Shown here one piece after another: positions 32,033-42,374 of a stretch of DNA of 64,000 nucleotides. This DNA comes from Bacilli bacterium. GTDB lineage: Bacteria > Bacillota_I > Bacilli_A > RF39 > UBA660. Position 1 is the first letter of the stretch; each line of letters starts with the position of its first letter. The position numbers were made by a program, and so were the translations under genes. The stretch lies in assembly GCA_017436345.1 (NCBI GenBank), contig JAFSDH010000009.1, positions 46,615 through 110,614 of the forward strand, read 5' to 3'. The notes under the pieces were generated by a model, which was not told the origin of the DNA, searched no databases, and saw nothing but the letters and a program-made list of their open reading frames with translations.

Positions 32033-35000
32033 ATGGGAATTAAAGAAAAAATAAAAATAAATTTTAATATGGGAAAATTAACTTTTGAATTTTTTAAGAG
32101 TGGGATAAAACTAGCTAAAAGTGCTAAAAAAATTAATTTGGTAGAAGAAAAAGAAAATACTATTAAAGAAAATATCGTTGAACTTTTTGAAAAGACAGAT
32201 GCTATTTTAGGAACTAATGCTAGTAGTAGTGAATTTGATTATCAGATAGAAGAAGAATCTATTTCTGATACATCTTATAGAAATACTGATGTTTATACTC
32301 CTAAATTAGATGAAGATTTACTTCCTACTTTTCAAACTCAAAAAAAAGATTTAAGTAAGTATGATACTCTTCCTTCAATTTTAGATAAAACTCTTGTTGA
32401 GCTTGAAGGGATGAATATTGTTTTATTACAAGAACTTTTATATGATGAATTATATGATTTAAAAGATATGAGTGAAGAAGTTAGAGAAGTTCAGTTACGT
32501 AAGATTTTCGATCGCTTATTTGAAATGCAGCCAAAGCAATTTTTACATCATTATGATTCGGAGTTTAGTTCGGTAGAATCACGTATGTATATAGATCTTA
32601 TTAGTGCGCCGGGTATTTCTAAATTAAGTTATGTTAGAAGTTTTTTAGAAAGAGAGTATGAATCAGAGGTTGAATACATAAATGAAAAAAGAAATATGCT
32701 TTTATCTATTTACAAATATTATGATACTCATACTGAAGATCAAATAGAAAAAATTAATTATATTTTTAGAAGTAGTAGTGAAGTGGGTAGACGTTTTTTA
32801 ACTAATTCAGGAACTAAGTATGATTTTGCTTCTGTTTTTCCAGATGATTTTATAGATTCTTTTAGTAAAGAAGATTTAAGTCAATTATATAGATTTTATT
32901 TTTGTAGTAGAACTAAGAGTGATCAATATAAACTTAAAGTATTAATGTCTTCTCAAAATAGAAAAGAAATGTTTGTTATTTCAGAAATGGTTAAAAAAGT
33001 TAATTCTGTGATTGGTAATAGTGCTGTTTTCTTAGAGCCGGCTTTATCTTTGTTGTATGAAAAAGAATCGTTTAAGAATTTATTAATTGATTTTTATAAT
33101 ACTAATATTGGTTCTAGAGAGAACGAAAAATATTTTTCAAGTTTAGTTAATGAACAAGATCCATTTATGTTTAAGCAATTAATTAATTATGTTATTCAAT
33201 ACGGAAATGATAGTAGTCTTTTAGATGGATTATTTAAGAAAAATAATATTCATGATTTTAAAGAAAAAATATATGAAATTAGGGATAATTTTAATGAAGT
33301 TATTTTAGGAGATGATGGTTTTCGTAAAGTAAAGAATAATGATTTTAATATTGAATTTAGAGCTATTTATACTGAACGTGATTTAAAGAAATTAAAGTCT
33401 GCGATATTATATAATTTATATGGTATTTCTTTAAGAACAGCCGAACAATTAAAAAAATATTATGGTGAGTATATTGATGAATTTATGAAAGGGATTCCTT
33501 CTCGTAATGAAGATATTAGTGATGAAGATTTTTTAAATAGTTTAGATGAAAGTAAAATGGTAATAGCTAAGGAGGATTATTCTACTTTAGAAGTATTTAA
33601 AGCTATTTTAAATATTGTTGATTTAGATATAAATGATCGAGGATTTGATAGTAAAGTTTATATTCTTCAATCAGCTTATTTAAAACAAATAAAAGAGAAG
33701 GGTCTTAATCATCAAGAATTTATGGCTGCTTCTAGTATTGTTGAAGGTCTGCTTAATAAGATGGTTATGAATACTTATAATAAGCGTTTATTAAATGCTA
33801 ATAATGGTATAGATTTTATTAAGGTAGATGATGGTGTTGCTGTTTTTGATGCAGGGGTTAATTTTGATATGATTATTACTTCTTTACAAGGAGATGGAGC
33901 TTTATACGATGATTTTGTCAATATGGCTAGTAAGTGGAATACAGCTTCTATGTCAACATCACAAGGATTATGTGCATCACATATAAGTTCACAAAATTTA
34001 GGGGTAATAGATTTAAATGCACCTATACTTGGTTTTTCAAATATTCCTAGCGGTAGTTTGTATTCAATGGGACCAAATGATATTTTTTCAAAGACCTCAA
34101 TGTTTAATTTGAAAAATAATTATTTAGGATATTCTAATAGAAAGTTTATTCCTGGTAGTATTATGTCTAATGAAACAAGATATGGTTATAATGAAATTCT
34201 TTTAGATAGATTTATGATAAATGATGCATATGGAACAATAAAGATGCAACCTGATTATGTTGTTTATTATAAGTTTGAAAATGATTTTGCAAGAACCAAT
34301 GATGAAATATATCGTCGTAGTTTAAAAGTTGCTAAAGATTTTAATATTCCTATTGTAGTTGTTGATGTTCCTAAAATAAAGAAACATGAAAAAGAATCAA
34401 TTAAAGTAATGGAAGAAAAATTATTTTCAAGTGATGAAGTTGATAAGGATTTGTTTAAAAAAATTATGGTTAGATATATGAATAATTATTCTGGTTCTTT
34501 ATCTATTTCTTATTTTTATCCTAATAGGACTGCGAATGAATTTTCAATTGATGGCATGGAACAGTTTTTTAATATGACTATAAATAAGATAAAACAACAA
34601 GATTCATCTAAAGGTGTAGAATGGTTAAAAGTTTTAGAAGAATGTTATTTAGAAGAAAGAAAAAAATATGATGTATTAGTAAATGAAGTTAGTACTTATA
34701 AAGCATCGGTTAAGACCTTTGTTTTAAATAATTATAATCTTCGCTCTAAAATTAGTGATATGAAAGATGATTTTACTTCTTTAGGATATAGTTTTGAAAA
34801 AGAACAAGATAATTATATAAATCCTAATAGTATGCCTGAGGTATCAATAGGAGAAGATAAAGAAGGAACTTTTTTATCTGAGAAAACTTATTTGCCAATT
34901 TATCAAGTGCTTATTAATCTTGCTAATGAGATTGAGATTGGTACTACTTTTGAAATAATAGATAATTATGAGTTAACAGGAAATACAGGTAAAGTTATTT

Positions 35001-35467
35001 GTGTTAATGAAGCAGAAAATGAAGAAGTATTGATTGTTGAAAATTTAGTTTCATCTTATTTTTTAGAATGTTGCGAAGAATCATGTATGTTTACTTTATT
35101 TACTGATGGATTTAATTCTAGTTTTAATGTTGATGGTAATAAAGAATTTGATTTCACAGAAGAAGTTTTAAAATCAAGTTTTTATTCAATGGCTTTAGAT
35201 ACTTCAGAAGATTCTTTTATAAGACTAGATAGTAATATTGTTGAAAATTTTGTTTCTGTTGTTGAGAAAATCGATGATAAGAAATTTTTAGATATATTTA
35301 AACCAATCATAGAAGAAAAGGCAAAGGAAGACAATAGTTCTTTTGAAGCTTTGGCAACTAGAATGTTGGATAAAAAGAATTCAATTAGAGAAAATTTTGA
35401 TAAGTTACAAGTTGGTATTAAAAAGATGAATAATGAAGATACTAACGTTTCTAGTCAAATTAAGTGA
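32033..35467 (+). CDS. Large paralogue family member P2, unknown function
   Basis: 1144 aa, ATG after GAGAGTGAT. N-terminal ~120 residues are member-specific and charged; residues ~120-590 are the shared helical part (KTLVELEGMNIVLLQELL, LYGISLRTAEQLKKYYGEY, LNSLDESKM). The conserved core starts at FDAGVNFDMIITSLQGDG (Asp606), with MASKWNTASMSTSQGLCASH, NLGVIDLNAPILGF, MGPNDIF, TRYGYNEILLDRF (Glu721), MQPDYVVYYK, IPIVVVD and RYMNNYSGSL (Met816). The tail ends in KKNSIRENFDKLQ, a motif kept in P4 and P5. No secretion signal. Stop codon is TGA. Own promoter and terminator, so a separate transcription unit. Function unknown; see the ART-like hypothesis. Confidence 0.85.
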   Translation: MGIKEKIKINFNMGKLTFEFFKSGIKLAKSAKKINLVEEKENTIKENIVELFEKTDAILGTNASSSEFDYQIEEESISDTSYRNTDVYTPKLDEDLLPTFQTQKKDLSKYDTLPSILDKTLVELEGMNIVLLQELLYDELYDLKDMSEEVREVQLRKIFDRLFEMQPKQFLHHYDSEFSSVESRMYIDLISAPGISKLSYVRSFLEREYESEVEYINEKRNMLLSIYKYYDTHTEDQIEKINYIFRSSSEVGRRFLTNSGTKYDFASVFPDDFIDSFSKEDLSQLYRFYFCSRTKSDQYKLKVLMSSQNRKEMFVISEMVKKVNSVIGNSAVFLEPALSLLYEKESFKNLLIDFYNTNIGSRENEKYFSSLVNEQDPFMFKQLINYVIQYGNDSSLLDGLFKKNNIHDFKEKIYEIRDNFNEVILGDDGFRKVKNNDFNIEFRAIYTERDLKKLKSAILYNLYGISLRTAEQLKKYYGEYIDEFMKGIPSRNEDISDEDFLNSLDESKMVIAKEDYSTLEVFKAILNIVDLDINDRGFDSKVYILQSAYLKQIKEKGLNHQEFMAASSIVEGLLNKMVMNTYNKRLLNANNGIDFIKVDDGVAVFDAGVNFDMIITSLQGDGALYDDFVNMASKWNTASMSTSQGLCASHISSQNLGVIDLNAPILGFSNIPSGSLYSMGPNDIFSKTSMFNLKNNYLGYSNRKFIPGSIMSNETRYGYNEILLDRFMINDAYGTIKMQPDYVVYYKFENDFARTNDEIYRRSLKVAKDFNIPIVVVDVPKIKKHEKESIKVMEEKLFSSDEVDKDLFKKIMVRYMNNYSGSLSISYFYPNRTANEFSIDGMEQFFNMTINKIKQQDSSKGVEWLKVLEECYLEERKKYDVLVNEVSTYKASVKTFVLNNYNLRSKISDMKDDFTSLGYSFEKEQDNYINPNSMPEVSIGEDKEGTFLSEKTYLPIYQVLINLANEIEIGTTFEIIDNYELTGNTGKVICVNEAENEEVLIVENLVSSYFLECCEESCMFTLFTDGFNSSFNVDGNKEFDFTEEVLKSSFYSMALDTSEDSFIRLDSNIVENFVSVVEKIDDKKFLDIFKPIIEEKAKEDNSSFEALATRMLDKKNSIRENFDKLQVGIKKMNNEDTNVSSQIK

Positions 35468-35495
35468 AAAAGAAAAACATTGTTTTTCTTTTTTT
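35465..35495 (+). terminator. Intrinsic terminator of P2
   Basis: AAAAAGAAAAACA / TGTTTTTCTTTTT stem with a long T tract just after the TGA stop. Confidence 0.8.
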
Positions 35496-35539
35496 GTTTC
35501 TTTGATATACTATTTATAGTAGAGAGTAAGGTGTTTTCG

Positions 35540-38500
35540 ATGGAACAAGATAGTTTTGTAGATAGTTTAAAAGTATTAAATGATAATATAAATATTTATA
35601 ATAATTATAGTATTGATAAAGAAAATATTCCCAAGTATTTAAAGATGATTGAAAATGAAAAAAGTGAAGAATATATTGAATATTTAAAATTTATAGATCC
35701 TATATTAGCTGATGAATATTTTTCATCTTTAAACTATAACAGTGAACAAATTGAAGAAGGTCCTTTTTTAGATGATAATGGTAAAGATTTTTTAGATTGT
35801 TCTTTTAATGAATTAGTTGGAATGCCTCTTGTTATGGTTAAGAAAAAGTTACGATATGCTGTTGAAGCGTTAGAAGATGTTTCGGTTAATGAAAGAAATC
35901 AAACTTTACAAAAATTAATTTCTAAGGTATTGTCTTTTCAATCTATTGATACATCATTTTCATATCGTTCTTATGACAAAGATGAACAAAGATTTTATGC
36001 TGATTTAATTTCTGCTCCTGGTTTTCTTAATAATCCAATGGTTAAAGAATTTTTAAAAAATGATTTTAGGGCTGTGAATATTACTGAAACGAAAAAGTAT
36101 AAGTTATTATTAAGAATTATGGATTATTATGAAAAACATGATGATGAAACGATTGATAAGTTTAATTATATATTTAAAAGTAGTGATTTAGTATCTGTAT
36201 ATTTAACAGCAAATGAGAATGTTGATTTAGATGAAATGTTTCCAAAAGATTTTCTATCTTTATTTAGTAAAGATGATTTAGCTTTTTTATATAGATTTAA
36301 TTTTAATTATAGTGGAAGTTTTGAAATTAAAAATTTTACTAATCCTGATAATAGAAAAGCTGTTTTTGTTTTAGCTCAATTTTCTAAGAAATTAAATCAA
36401 TGCATTGGTGCTAATCACGAGTATTTAGATGCTATGAAAAATGTTTTAAGAGAAAGTTCAGGAATAGTTCCTTTACTTAATAGTTATTATGATTATGTTG
36501 GAGTAAGTGAAGATAGTTTTTTTGATACTATTGATTTTAATGATAATTTAGGTACAGCTGAACTTATTAGTTTTATATTAGAAAGTGGTTCTCTTTATGG
36601 TTTTAAATATAAAGGATCTAGTAGTATTGTTGATTTTTTCGATAGAATTGATAATGATAGAAAATATAATCATGAAGTAGTATTAGGTAAAGGTTGTGTG
36701 GAAAAAATTTGTTATGGTGTTTATGAACAAAGTGATATTCCAACTAAAGAAGAATATACTAATGATGAACTAAAAAAATTTAAGAAAGCCTTTTTAAAGA
36801 ATATTTATGGTATAAGTTTAAAACAAGCTGAATATATTAAAGAATTTTATGGTAAATATTTAGATGAATTTTATAAGGGACTTCCAGTTAAAGATGAGTC
36901 TGTTAGTGTTGAAGAATATTTAAATAGTCTTGATGAAAGTAAACTTCCTTTTAAAAAAGAAGATTATGGTAGTTTACAAGTTTTAACTTCAATTTGTAAT
37001 ATTTGTGAATTATCTAATAGCGATGTTAATTTAATTGATAAAATTAATGTTTTACAAATAGCTTATTTAAGACAAATGCAAGAAAAGGGAGTATTATCTA
37101 AATCTAAATATGTATCATTCCCTGTCTTAGAAAGTGCTTTAAATAATTTATATATGAATAGTTTTAGTAAAAGATTAATGTCTGTTACTGATAGTAAGAA
37201 GATTATTGGTTTTCATGATAATGTAATATTATTAGATGCTGGTGTTGAATTTGACATGCTAGTTAGTTCTATAGGAGCTGTTGGTAAAGTTTTTGATAGT
37301 AATGTAAATATGTCTGTTAAATGGAATACAGCAACTGGATCTGGTTGTCAAGGACTTTGTACATCACATATTAGTTCGCAAAATTTAGGGGTATTTACAA
37401 TTGCATCACCGATATTAGGGTTTCAAGAATTAGATGGTGTTTCTTTAAATATGATGGGAACAAGTGATATTTATTCTTATACAGATGAGGCAACATTAAG
37501 GTCTGAAAATCCAGCTACTCTTAAGAAAAACAGAACTTTTGTTCCTGGTAATATTATGGCTGATGAAACAAGATATGGATATAATGAACTTTTAATTGAT
37601 AGATTTCTTAACAATGATGATGATGATAATAAACTTCAACCTTCATATATTGTATATTATAAATTTGATGATAATTATAAAGATGATTTTAGATTTAAAA
37701 ATTCTGTAAAAATGGCTCAAGACTTTAATATTCCAGTGATGTTAGTTGATGTTTATAAGATAAAAGATTATGAACGCCAACAAATCAATCAGATGAAAGA
37801 AGAATTATTTAGTAGTGATAGAGTAGACAAACAATTAATGACAAAAATTATTACGAGATATATGAATAATTATGTTGGTGCAGCTAATTTTGTTGGATAT
37901 TTTAAAAGCTATAAGGCAAAAAATCAATTTTATGAGGTTAATTCTGGTGGCAAATTTGAGAATAAATATCCTGTAGATTTTTCTTTAGATGATATGGATA
38001 TTTTCTTTAATGATGTATTAGGTAGAATAAATACAATAGGTGATAAAGATAATGCAAATGAATGGATAGTTGCTTTAGAAGAAGCTTATTTTGATGAACA
38101 AAGAAAGTATCATGAATCGCAAAGAGTTTCTCCTGAGTCTTATTCTATTAGAAATTTTGTTCTTGATGATTTGAAATTAGATGAAAAAATTCTTAAGACA
38201 AAAAAAGATGTTGAAAGAAAGTTTGTTGATGATACATTAGAACAAAGTAATGAAAGTATGGATGATTCTACTAAAAGTGATGAAGTTGTTACTTTAGGTC
38301 CTGAAATGACTATTAGTTCTAAAGCAGCTTATCTATTAATTGAAGCAATCAATCAAAATTCAATTATTGATATGAAAAAAGATAGTCAAAATAATTATTT
38401 ATTATCTCTTAAAGATGTAACAAATGATGAGATTATCGCTAATAGTTTAGTACTGTCTTATTTCTTTGAAAATACTGATAATCTTTTACTTATGGATCTT

Positions 38501-38854
38501 GTAAATTATAATGGTCAAAAAGATATAAAACTTAATTCTAAGTCAAGCTTTAATTTTAGTACGCAGGTATTAAATTCTCCTTTAAAAGAATATTTGTTAA
38601 GTAAAGAGTTTAATTGGGATAAGGTAGATAAGCTTATTTCAAATATTGAGAATATGAAAGATTCTGCATTAATAACACCATTTATTTCTTTAGCGAATAA
38701 AAAAGCTAATGGAGATTTTGGGAAGATGTTTGATATTATAGATAATATAACTTATAAGCAAAAGAAGATTGCTAAAGATTTTGGAAAGTTAAGGTCTAGT
38801 ATTAAAGCTTCAACTGATGAAATAAATAATAGTGATAGTGGAAAGAAACTTTAA
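35540..38854 (+). CDS. Large paralogue family member P3, unknown function
   Basis: 1104 aa from ATG 35540 after AAGGTG; an earlier in-frame start at 35480 lies in the terminator. Same layout as P2: helical N-terminal half (NELVGMPLVMVKKKLRYAVE, IYGISLKQAEYIKEFYGKY, LNSLDESKLP), core from LDAGVEFDMLVSSIGAVG (Asp566) with VKWNTATGSGCQGLCTSH, MGTSDIY, TRYGYNELLIDRF (Glu683), LQPSYIVYYK, IPVMLVD and RYMNNYVGA (Met775). This copy reads SVKWNTATG, so the KWNTA element is kept. The tail is distinct and lacks the IRENF ending. An extended -10 (TGATATACT) is at 35503-35511, without the TTTTAT -35 seen for P2, P4 and P5. Confidence 0.85.
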   Translation: MEQDSFVDSLKVLNDNINIYNNYSIDKENIPKYLKMIENEKSEEYIEYLKFIDPILADEYFSSLNYNSEQIEEGPFLDDNGKDFLDCSFNELVGMPLVMVKKKLRYAVEALEDVSVNERNQTLQKLISKVLSFQSIDTSFSYRSYDKDEQRFYADLISAPGFLNNPMVKEFLKNDFRAVNITETKKYKLLLRIMDYYEKHDDETIDKFNYIFKSSDLVSVYLTANENVDLDEMFPKDFLSLFSKDDLAFLYRFNFNYSGSFEIKNFTNPDNRKAVFVLAQFSKKLNQCIGANHEYLDAMKNVLRESSGIVPLLNSYYDYVGVSEDSFFDTIDFNDNLGTAELISFILESGSLYGFKYKGSSSIVDFFDRIDNDRKYNHEVVLGKGCVEKICYGVYEQSDIPTKEEYTNDELKKFKKAFLKNIYGISLKQAEYIKEFYGKYLDEFYKGLPVKDESVSVEEYLNSLDESKLPFKKEDYGSLQVLTSICNICELSNSDVNLIDKINVLQIAYLRQMQEKGVLSKSKYVSFPVLESALNNLYMNSFSKRLMSVTDSKKIIGFHDNVILLDAGVEFDMLVSSIGAVGKVFDSNVNMSVKWNTATGSGCQGLCTSHISSQNLGVFTIASPILGFQELDGVSLNMMGTSDIYSYTDEATLRSENPATLKKNRTFVPGNIMADETRYGYNELLIDRFLNNDDDDNKLQPSYIVYYKFDDNYKDDFRFKNSVKMAQDFNIPVMLVDVYKIKDYERQQINQMKEELFSSDRVDKQLMTKIITRYMNNYVGAANFVGYFKSYKAKNQFYEVNSGGKFENKYPVDFSLDDMDIFFNDVLGRINTIGDKDNANEWIVALEEAYFDEQRKYHESQRVSPESYSIRNFVLDDLKLDEKILKTKKDVERKFVDDTLEQSNESMDDSTKSDEVVTLGPEMTISSKAAYLLIEAINQNSIIDMKKDSQNNYLLSLKDVTNDEIIANSLVLSYFFENTDNLLLMDLVNYNGQKDIKLNSKSSFNFSTQVLNSPLKEYLLSKEFNWDKVDKLISNIENMKDSALITPFISLANKKANGDFGKMFDIIDNITYKQKKIAKDFGKLRSSIKASTDEINNSDSGKKL

Positions 38855-38870
38855 ACAAGTTTCTTTTTTT
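38842..38870 (+). terminator. Intrinsic terminator of P3
   Basis: AAAGAAACTT / AAGTTTCTTT stem overlapping the stop, then T tract. Confidence 0.8.
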
Positions 38871-38890
38871 GTTAAGTTTGTGTAAAAAGA

Positions 38891-38919
38891 TTTTATTTAA
38901 TATTAATATTTGATACAAT
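38891..38919 (+). promoter_or_regulatory. Shared-type promoter upstream of P4
   Basis: TTTTAT (38891-38896), 17 bp, extended -10 TGATACAAT (-10 at 38914-38919), with TGTAAAAA just upstream as in P2 and P5. Confidence 0.55.
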
Positions 38920-38948
38920 TATATAGTAGTAGAATAGGCTGTGATAAT

Positions 38949-41900
38949 ATGAATTTTATTGATAGTATAAAAAAGAAATTAATTGTTAGTAAACTTTCTT
39001 TTGATATTTTAAAAAATGGATTTGGACTTACTAAAAAAGGTAAAAGTGGTACAGTTGATTTAGAAGAAATTAATGCTTTTAATGAAGAAGGAGAAGAAGT
39101 TACTGAAGTATTAGATGAATCTATTGATAAAGAAACTGAAGAAGTTAAAACTCTTCCTAATTATGAGCCAACTTTATCAAAAGGAATATTTGCTGGGTTA
39201 CAAGGTGTTTTTTATACACCGGTTCCACTTTTATCTAAGAAGACAATTCTTGATAAGTCGATGAGTGATTTATTAGATATGGGTGTAGATGAAGTTAGAA
39301 ATATTCTTATGAATGAAATTAATGCTTTAGAACGAGTTAAATCTAAAGTTAGAAATGAGCAATTACAAAAGATCTTTACTGCTTTATTTCGTTTTCAGAC
39401 ATTAAAAGAAAATTCAAGAAAGTTTGGAGAAGATGAACAAAGATTTTATGCTGAACTTATATCAACTCCTGGATTTTTAACTAATCCTTATGTTCGTAAA
39501 TTTCTAAAAGAAGAGTATTTCAGTAGTAATTATAGTGAGGAAAAGAAAGCTAGGCTTTTAGAAAAAATATCAGATTTTTATGAATCACATTCTAAAGAAG
39601 AAATAGAAAAATTTAATTATGTATTTATGGTTAGTGATGATGTTGCTAGTTATTTATTAGATAATGATGTTAATTTAGATGAGGTTTTTTCAAGGGATTT
39701 TTTATCTAAGTTTGATAAAGAAGATTTATCTTTGATATATAGATTTCATCTAGGTAATATGGCTTTTAAAGAGTTAATTAAACCTGAAAATGAAAAAGTA
39801 TTATTTTTGGTATCAGCAATGACTAAACAAGTTAAATCTATTACTGGTCATAGTGCTGAGTTTATTGATTCTGTTTTTCGTTTTATAGAAGATTCGAATT
39901 TTACTAAATTACTTAATAGTTATTATGATGAGGCAATCAAAGATAAGTCTAATCATGATTCGTTTTTACAAGTAATTAGTAATACAAATTGTTTACATGA
40001 TTTTGTTAATTATATGATACGTAGTCATTATGAACTTGAAAGTTCTTATTATTATGTTAGTCCTTTTTCGGGAATGTCTTCTTGGAAAGATTTTGTTGAT
40101 GTTATTTCTAATGAGAGAAAAGCTAATCATCAAATGATTTTAGGAGATGATTTTTTAAAGTTATTTAGTCAACAACATGAAGGAGAACTTCCTAAATTAA
40201 AATTAGATGAGAAGGGTTTAATTCGATTTAAAGAAGCTATATTAAGTAATTTGTATGGTATTACCTTGGCTGATGGAGAATATTTTTCGATGGCTTATGC
40301 TCAACATTTAAGTGAACTTTTAAAAGGAATTCCACCGAGAAATGGAATGAGTGATAGTGAATATTTAGCTAGTTTAGATGAAAGTAAAATGACAATTAAA
40401 AAAGAAGATTTTGTAGCATTACAATTATTACAAGCAATTGATAGTGTTGTAAAAATTAATATTGATGATCCGAAGTTAGAAGAAAAAGTTGAAGTATTAC
40501 AACGTGCTTATTTGAAACAGTTAAAAGCAAAAGGAATTGATTATAAGAGTCCATATGCTTCATTTGCAATTGTGGAAGGTATTTTAAATAATATGTATAT
40601 TAATACTTATAATAAGAAGTTAACACCTGCTTCTAAAGGTGAGTTAATTGAAATATCTGATGGTATTAGAATACTTGATGCAGGAGTAGAATTTGATATG
40701 ATTGTAACATCTCTTAATGGAGTTGGTTCATTTTTTGATGGTAAGGTAAATATGGCTAGTAAATGGAATACAGCATCTCTTTCTAGTAAACATGGAATAT
40801 GTACTTCTTATATTAATGCTCAAAACATAGGGGTAATTAATTTAACAGCACCATTTTTAGTTTTTTCTGATATTCCAAGTAGTAGTTTAGATGCGATGGG
40901 AACTAGTGATATTTGGACAGGAATTAGTAGTTTTAATTTAAGAATGGCTCATAGAGCCGGAGATAATAATCGTCGTTTTGTACCAGGAACAATTATGGCT
41001 GATGAAACAAGATATGGATATAATGAAATTCTTGTTGATAGGTTTTTAAGTAAGAGTGAAGATGGTAATTTTAAATTACAACCTGATTATATTATGTATT
41101 TTAAATGTGGTTCTGATTATAGGAAAGATCCGTTATATAAGGGGTCTTTACAGATGGCTAAAGATTTTGGTATTCCATTGAAAATTGTTGATGTTTTAAA
41201 GGTTAAAGAACATGAAAAAAGTGTTATTGATGAAATGCGTGAAGAATTATTTAGAAGTGATGTTGTTAATAGTGAATTAATGCAAGATATTGTTACCAGA
41301 TATATGAATAACTATACTGGTTCTCTTGTTTTTGTTGGAAGTGGCAAATATGATGAGGACTTCTCGGTTGAAGGAATGCGTACATTTTTTAATGAAGTAT
41401 ATTCCAAGATTTCTTCCTTGGAAGATAAAAAACAAGCTAGAGAATGGATTGATGCTTTAGAAAAGTCTTATTTAGAAGAAGAAAGAAGATTTAGAGAAGC
41501 TAGAAGTACAGGTGGATATAGTTATTCAGTTGGTAGTACTTTTATTTTAGATACATATGATGTAAGTGGAAAAATAGGTGATTTAAAATCTAATTTACCT
41601 AAGGAAATAATATTAGATGAAATAGAATTTAGTGATGATATTAGACTGGCATATTTGACTGATGGTTCGAAAGCAACTATAGTACCGGATTCGAAGTTAT
41701 CGCCTGGAATGAAGACTCTTCTTGATTTTAAAAAAACTTTTGAGATTGTAGATAATTTGTTTTATGAACCAGTTTATGATAGTAATTCTGATAAAATAAG
41801 TCATGTTATTCAAATTAATGAACCAAAGAGTGAAAATGTTGAAGAATTTATTTTAGAAAGTTTAGTTTTTTCATATTTTACTGGTAGTATGGCTGAGTAT

Positions 41901-42278
41901 CCGATTAGTTTTGTATATCGAGGAGTAGCTAAGTCAGCGGGAATGGATATTAAGTTAAATGATGATGAAAATTTTGATTTAATAAGTGGTTATAGTGGTT
42001 CTTTTTATGAAAAAGTTAAAATTAAACCTAAACCTGAAAAGATTGATAAAGTTGTTTCTAAAATAGAAGCATTAGATGATAAATCTTTTTTACAAATTTT
42101 TAGACCACTTATTGAAAAGAAAGCTATGATGAGTGGTAATTCATTTGAAGAAATATCATCGACTTTGTTAGATAGAAAAAAATCTATTAGAGAAAATTTT
42201 GAAAAATTTGAAAAGCTTATTAATTCTCCTAAAGGAGATAGTAATGAAAAAAAAGATGAAACAGGAAAAAATATATAA
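38949..42278 (+). CDS. Large paralogue family member P4, unknown function
   Basis: 1109 aa from ATG 38949 (the in-frame ATA-preceded region from 38910 overlaps the promoter). N-terminus MNFIDSIKKKL is like that of P5 (MNFLDNLKSKL). Shared helical half includes GDEQRFYAEL-like segment EDEQRFYAELISTPGFL, LYGITLADGEYFSMAYAQH and LASLDESKM. Core: LDAGVEFDMIVTSLNGVG (Asp577), MASKWNTASLSSKHGICTSY, MGTSDIW, TRYGYNEILVDRF (Glu693), LQPDYIMYFK, FGIPLKIVD, RYMNNYTGSL (Met786). Tail ends RKKSIRENFEKFEKL. P4 and P5 look like the closest pair in the set. No signal peptide. Unknown function. Confidence 0.85.
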   Translation: MNFIDSIKKKLIVSKLSFDILKNGFGLTKKGKSGTVDLEEINAFNEEGEEVTEVLDESIDKETEEVKTLPNYEPTLSKGIFAGLQGVFYTPVPLLSKKTILDKSMSDLLDMGVDEVRNILMNEINALERVKSKVRNEQLQKIFTALFRFQTLKENSRKFGEDEQRFYAELISTPGFLTNPYVRKFLKEEYFSSNYSEEKKARLLEKISDFYESHSKEEIEKFNYVFMVSDDVASYLLDNDVNLDEVFSRDFLSKFDKEDLSLIYRFHLGNMAFKELIKPENEKVLFLVSAMTKQVKSITGHSAEFIDSVFRFIEDSNFTKLLNSYYDEAIKDKSNHDSFLQVISNTNCLHDFVNYMIRSHYELESSYYYVSPFSGMSSWKDFVDVISNERKANHQMILGDDFLKLFSQQHEGELPKLKLDEKGLIRFKEAILSNLYGITLADGEYFSMAYAQHLSELLKGIPPRNGMSDSEYLASLDESKMTIKKEDFVALQLLQAIDSVVKINIDDPKLEEKVEVLQRAYLKQLKAKGIDYKSPYASFAIVEGILNNMYINTYNKKLTPASKGELIEISDGIRILDAGVEFDMIVTSLNGVGSFFDGKVNMASKWNTASLSSKHGICTSYINAQNIGVINLTAPFLVFSDIPSSSLDAMGTSDIWTGISSFNLRMAHRAGDNNRRFVPGTIMADETRYGYNEILVDRFLSKSEDGNFKLQPDYIMYFKCGSDYRKDPLYKGSLQMAKDFGIPLKIVDVLKVKEHEKSVIDEMREELFRSDVVNSELMQDIVTRYMNNYTGSLVFVGSGKYDEDFSVEGMRTFFNEVYSKISSLEDKKQAREWIDALEKSYLEEERRFREARSTGGYSYSVGSTFILDTYDVSGKIGDLKSNLPKEIILDEIEFSDDIRLAYLTDGSKATIVPDSKLSPGMKTLLDFKKTFEIVDNLFYEPVYDSNSDKISHVIQINEPKSENVEEFILESLVFSYFTGSMAEYPISFVYRGVAKSAGMDIKLNDDENFDLISGYSGSFYEKVKIKPKPEKIDKVVSKIEALDDKSFLQIFRPLIEKKAMMSGNSFEEISSTLLDRKKSIRENFEKFEKLINSPKGDSNEKKDETGKNI

Positions 42279-42298
42279 TATATTTTTTCTTTTTTTGT
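42265..42298 (+). terminator. Intrinsic terminator of P4
   Basis: Near-palindromic GAAAAAATATAT / ATATATTTTTTC stem across the stop codon followed by T residues; all-A/T stem, so probably weak. Confidence 0.55.
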
Positions 42299-42317
42299 TA
42301 AATCTTTGTAAAAGTAA

Positions 42318-42346
42318 TTTTATTTATTCTTTATATTTGGTACAAT
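42318..42346 (+). promoter_or_regulatory. Shared-type promoter upstream of P5-P6
   Basis: TTTTAT (42318-42323), 17 bp, extended -10 TGGTACAAT (-10 at 42341-42346), preceded by TTTGTAAAA. Confidence 0.55.
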
Positions 42347-42374
42347 CATATTATAGAGAATAGGCAGTGATAGA

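Noticed and set aside
1583..35467. Mycoplasma-type code with TGA as tryptophan
   Set aside because: radC, mreC, tadB and P2 end in TGA at the expected family lengths, and Trp is encoded by TGG throughout.
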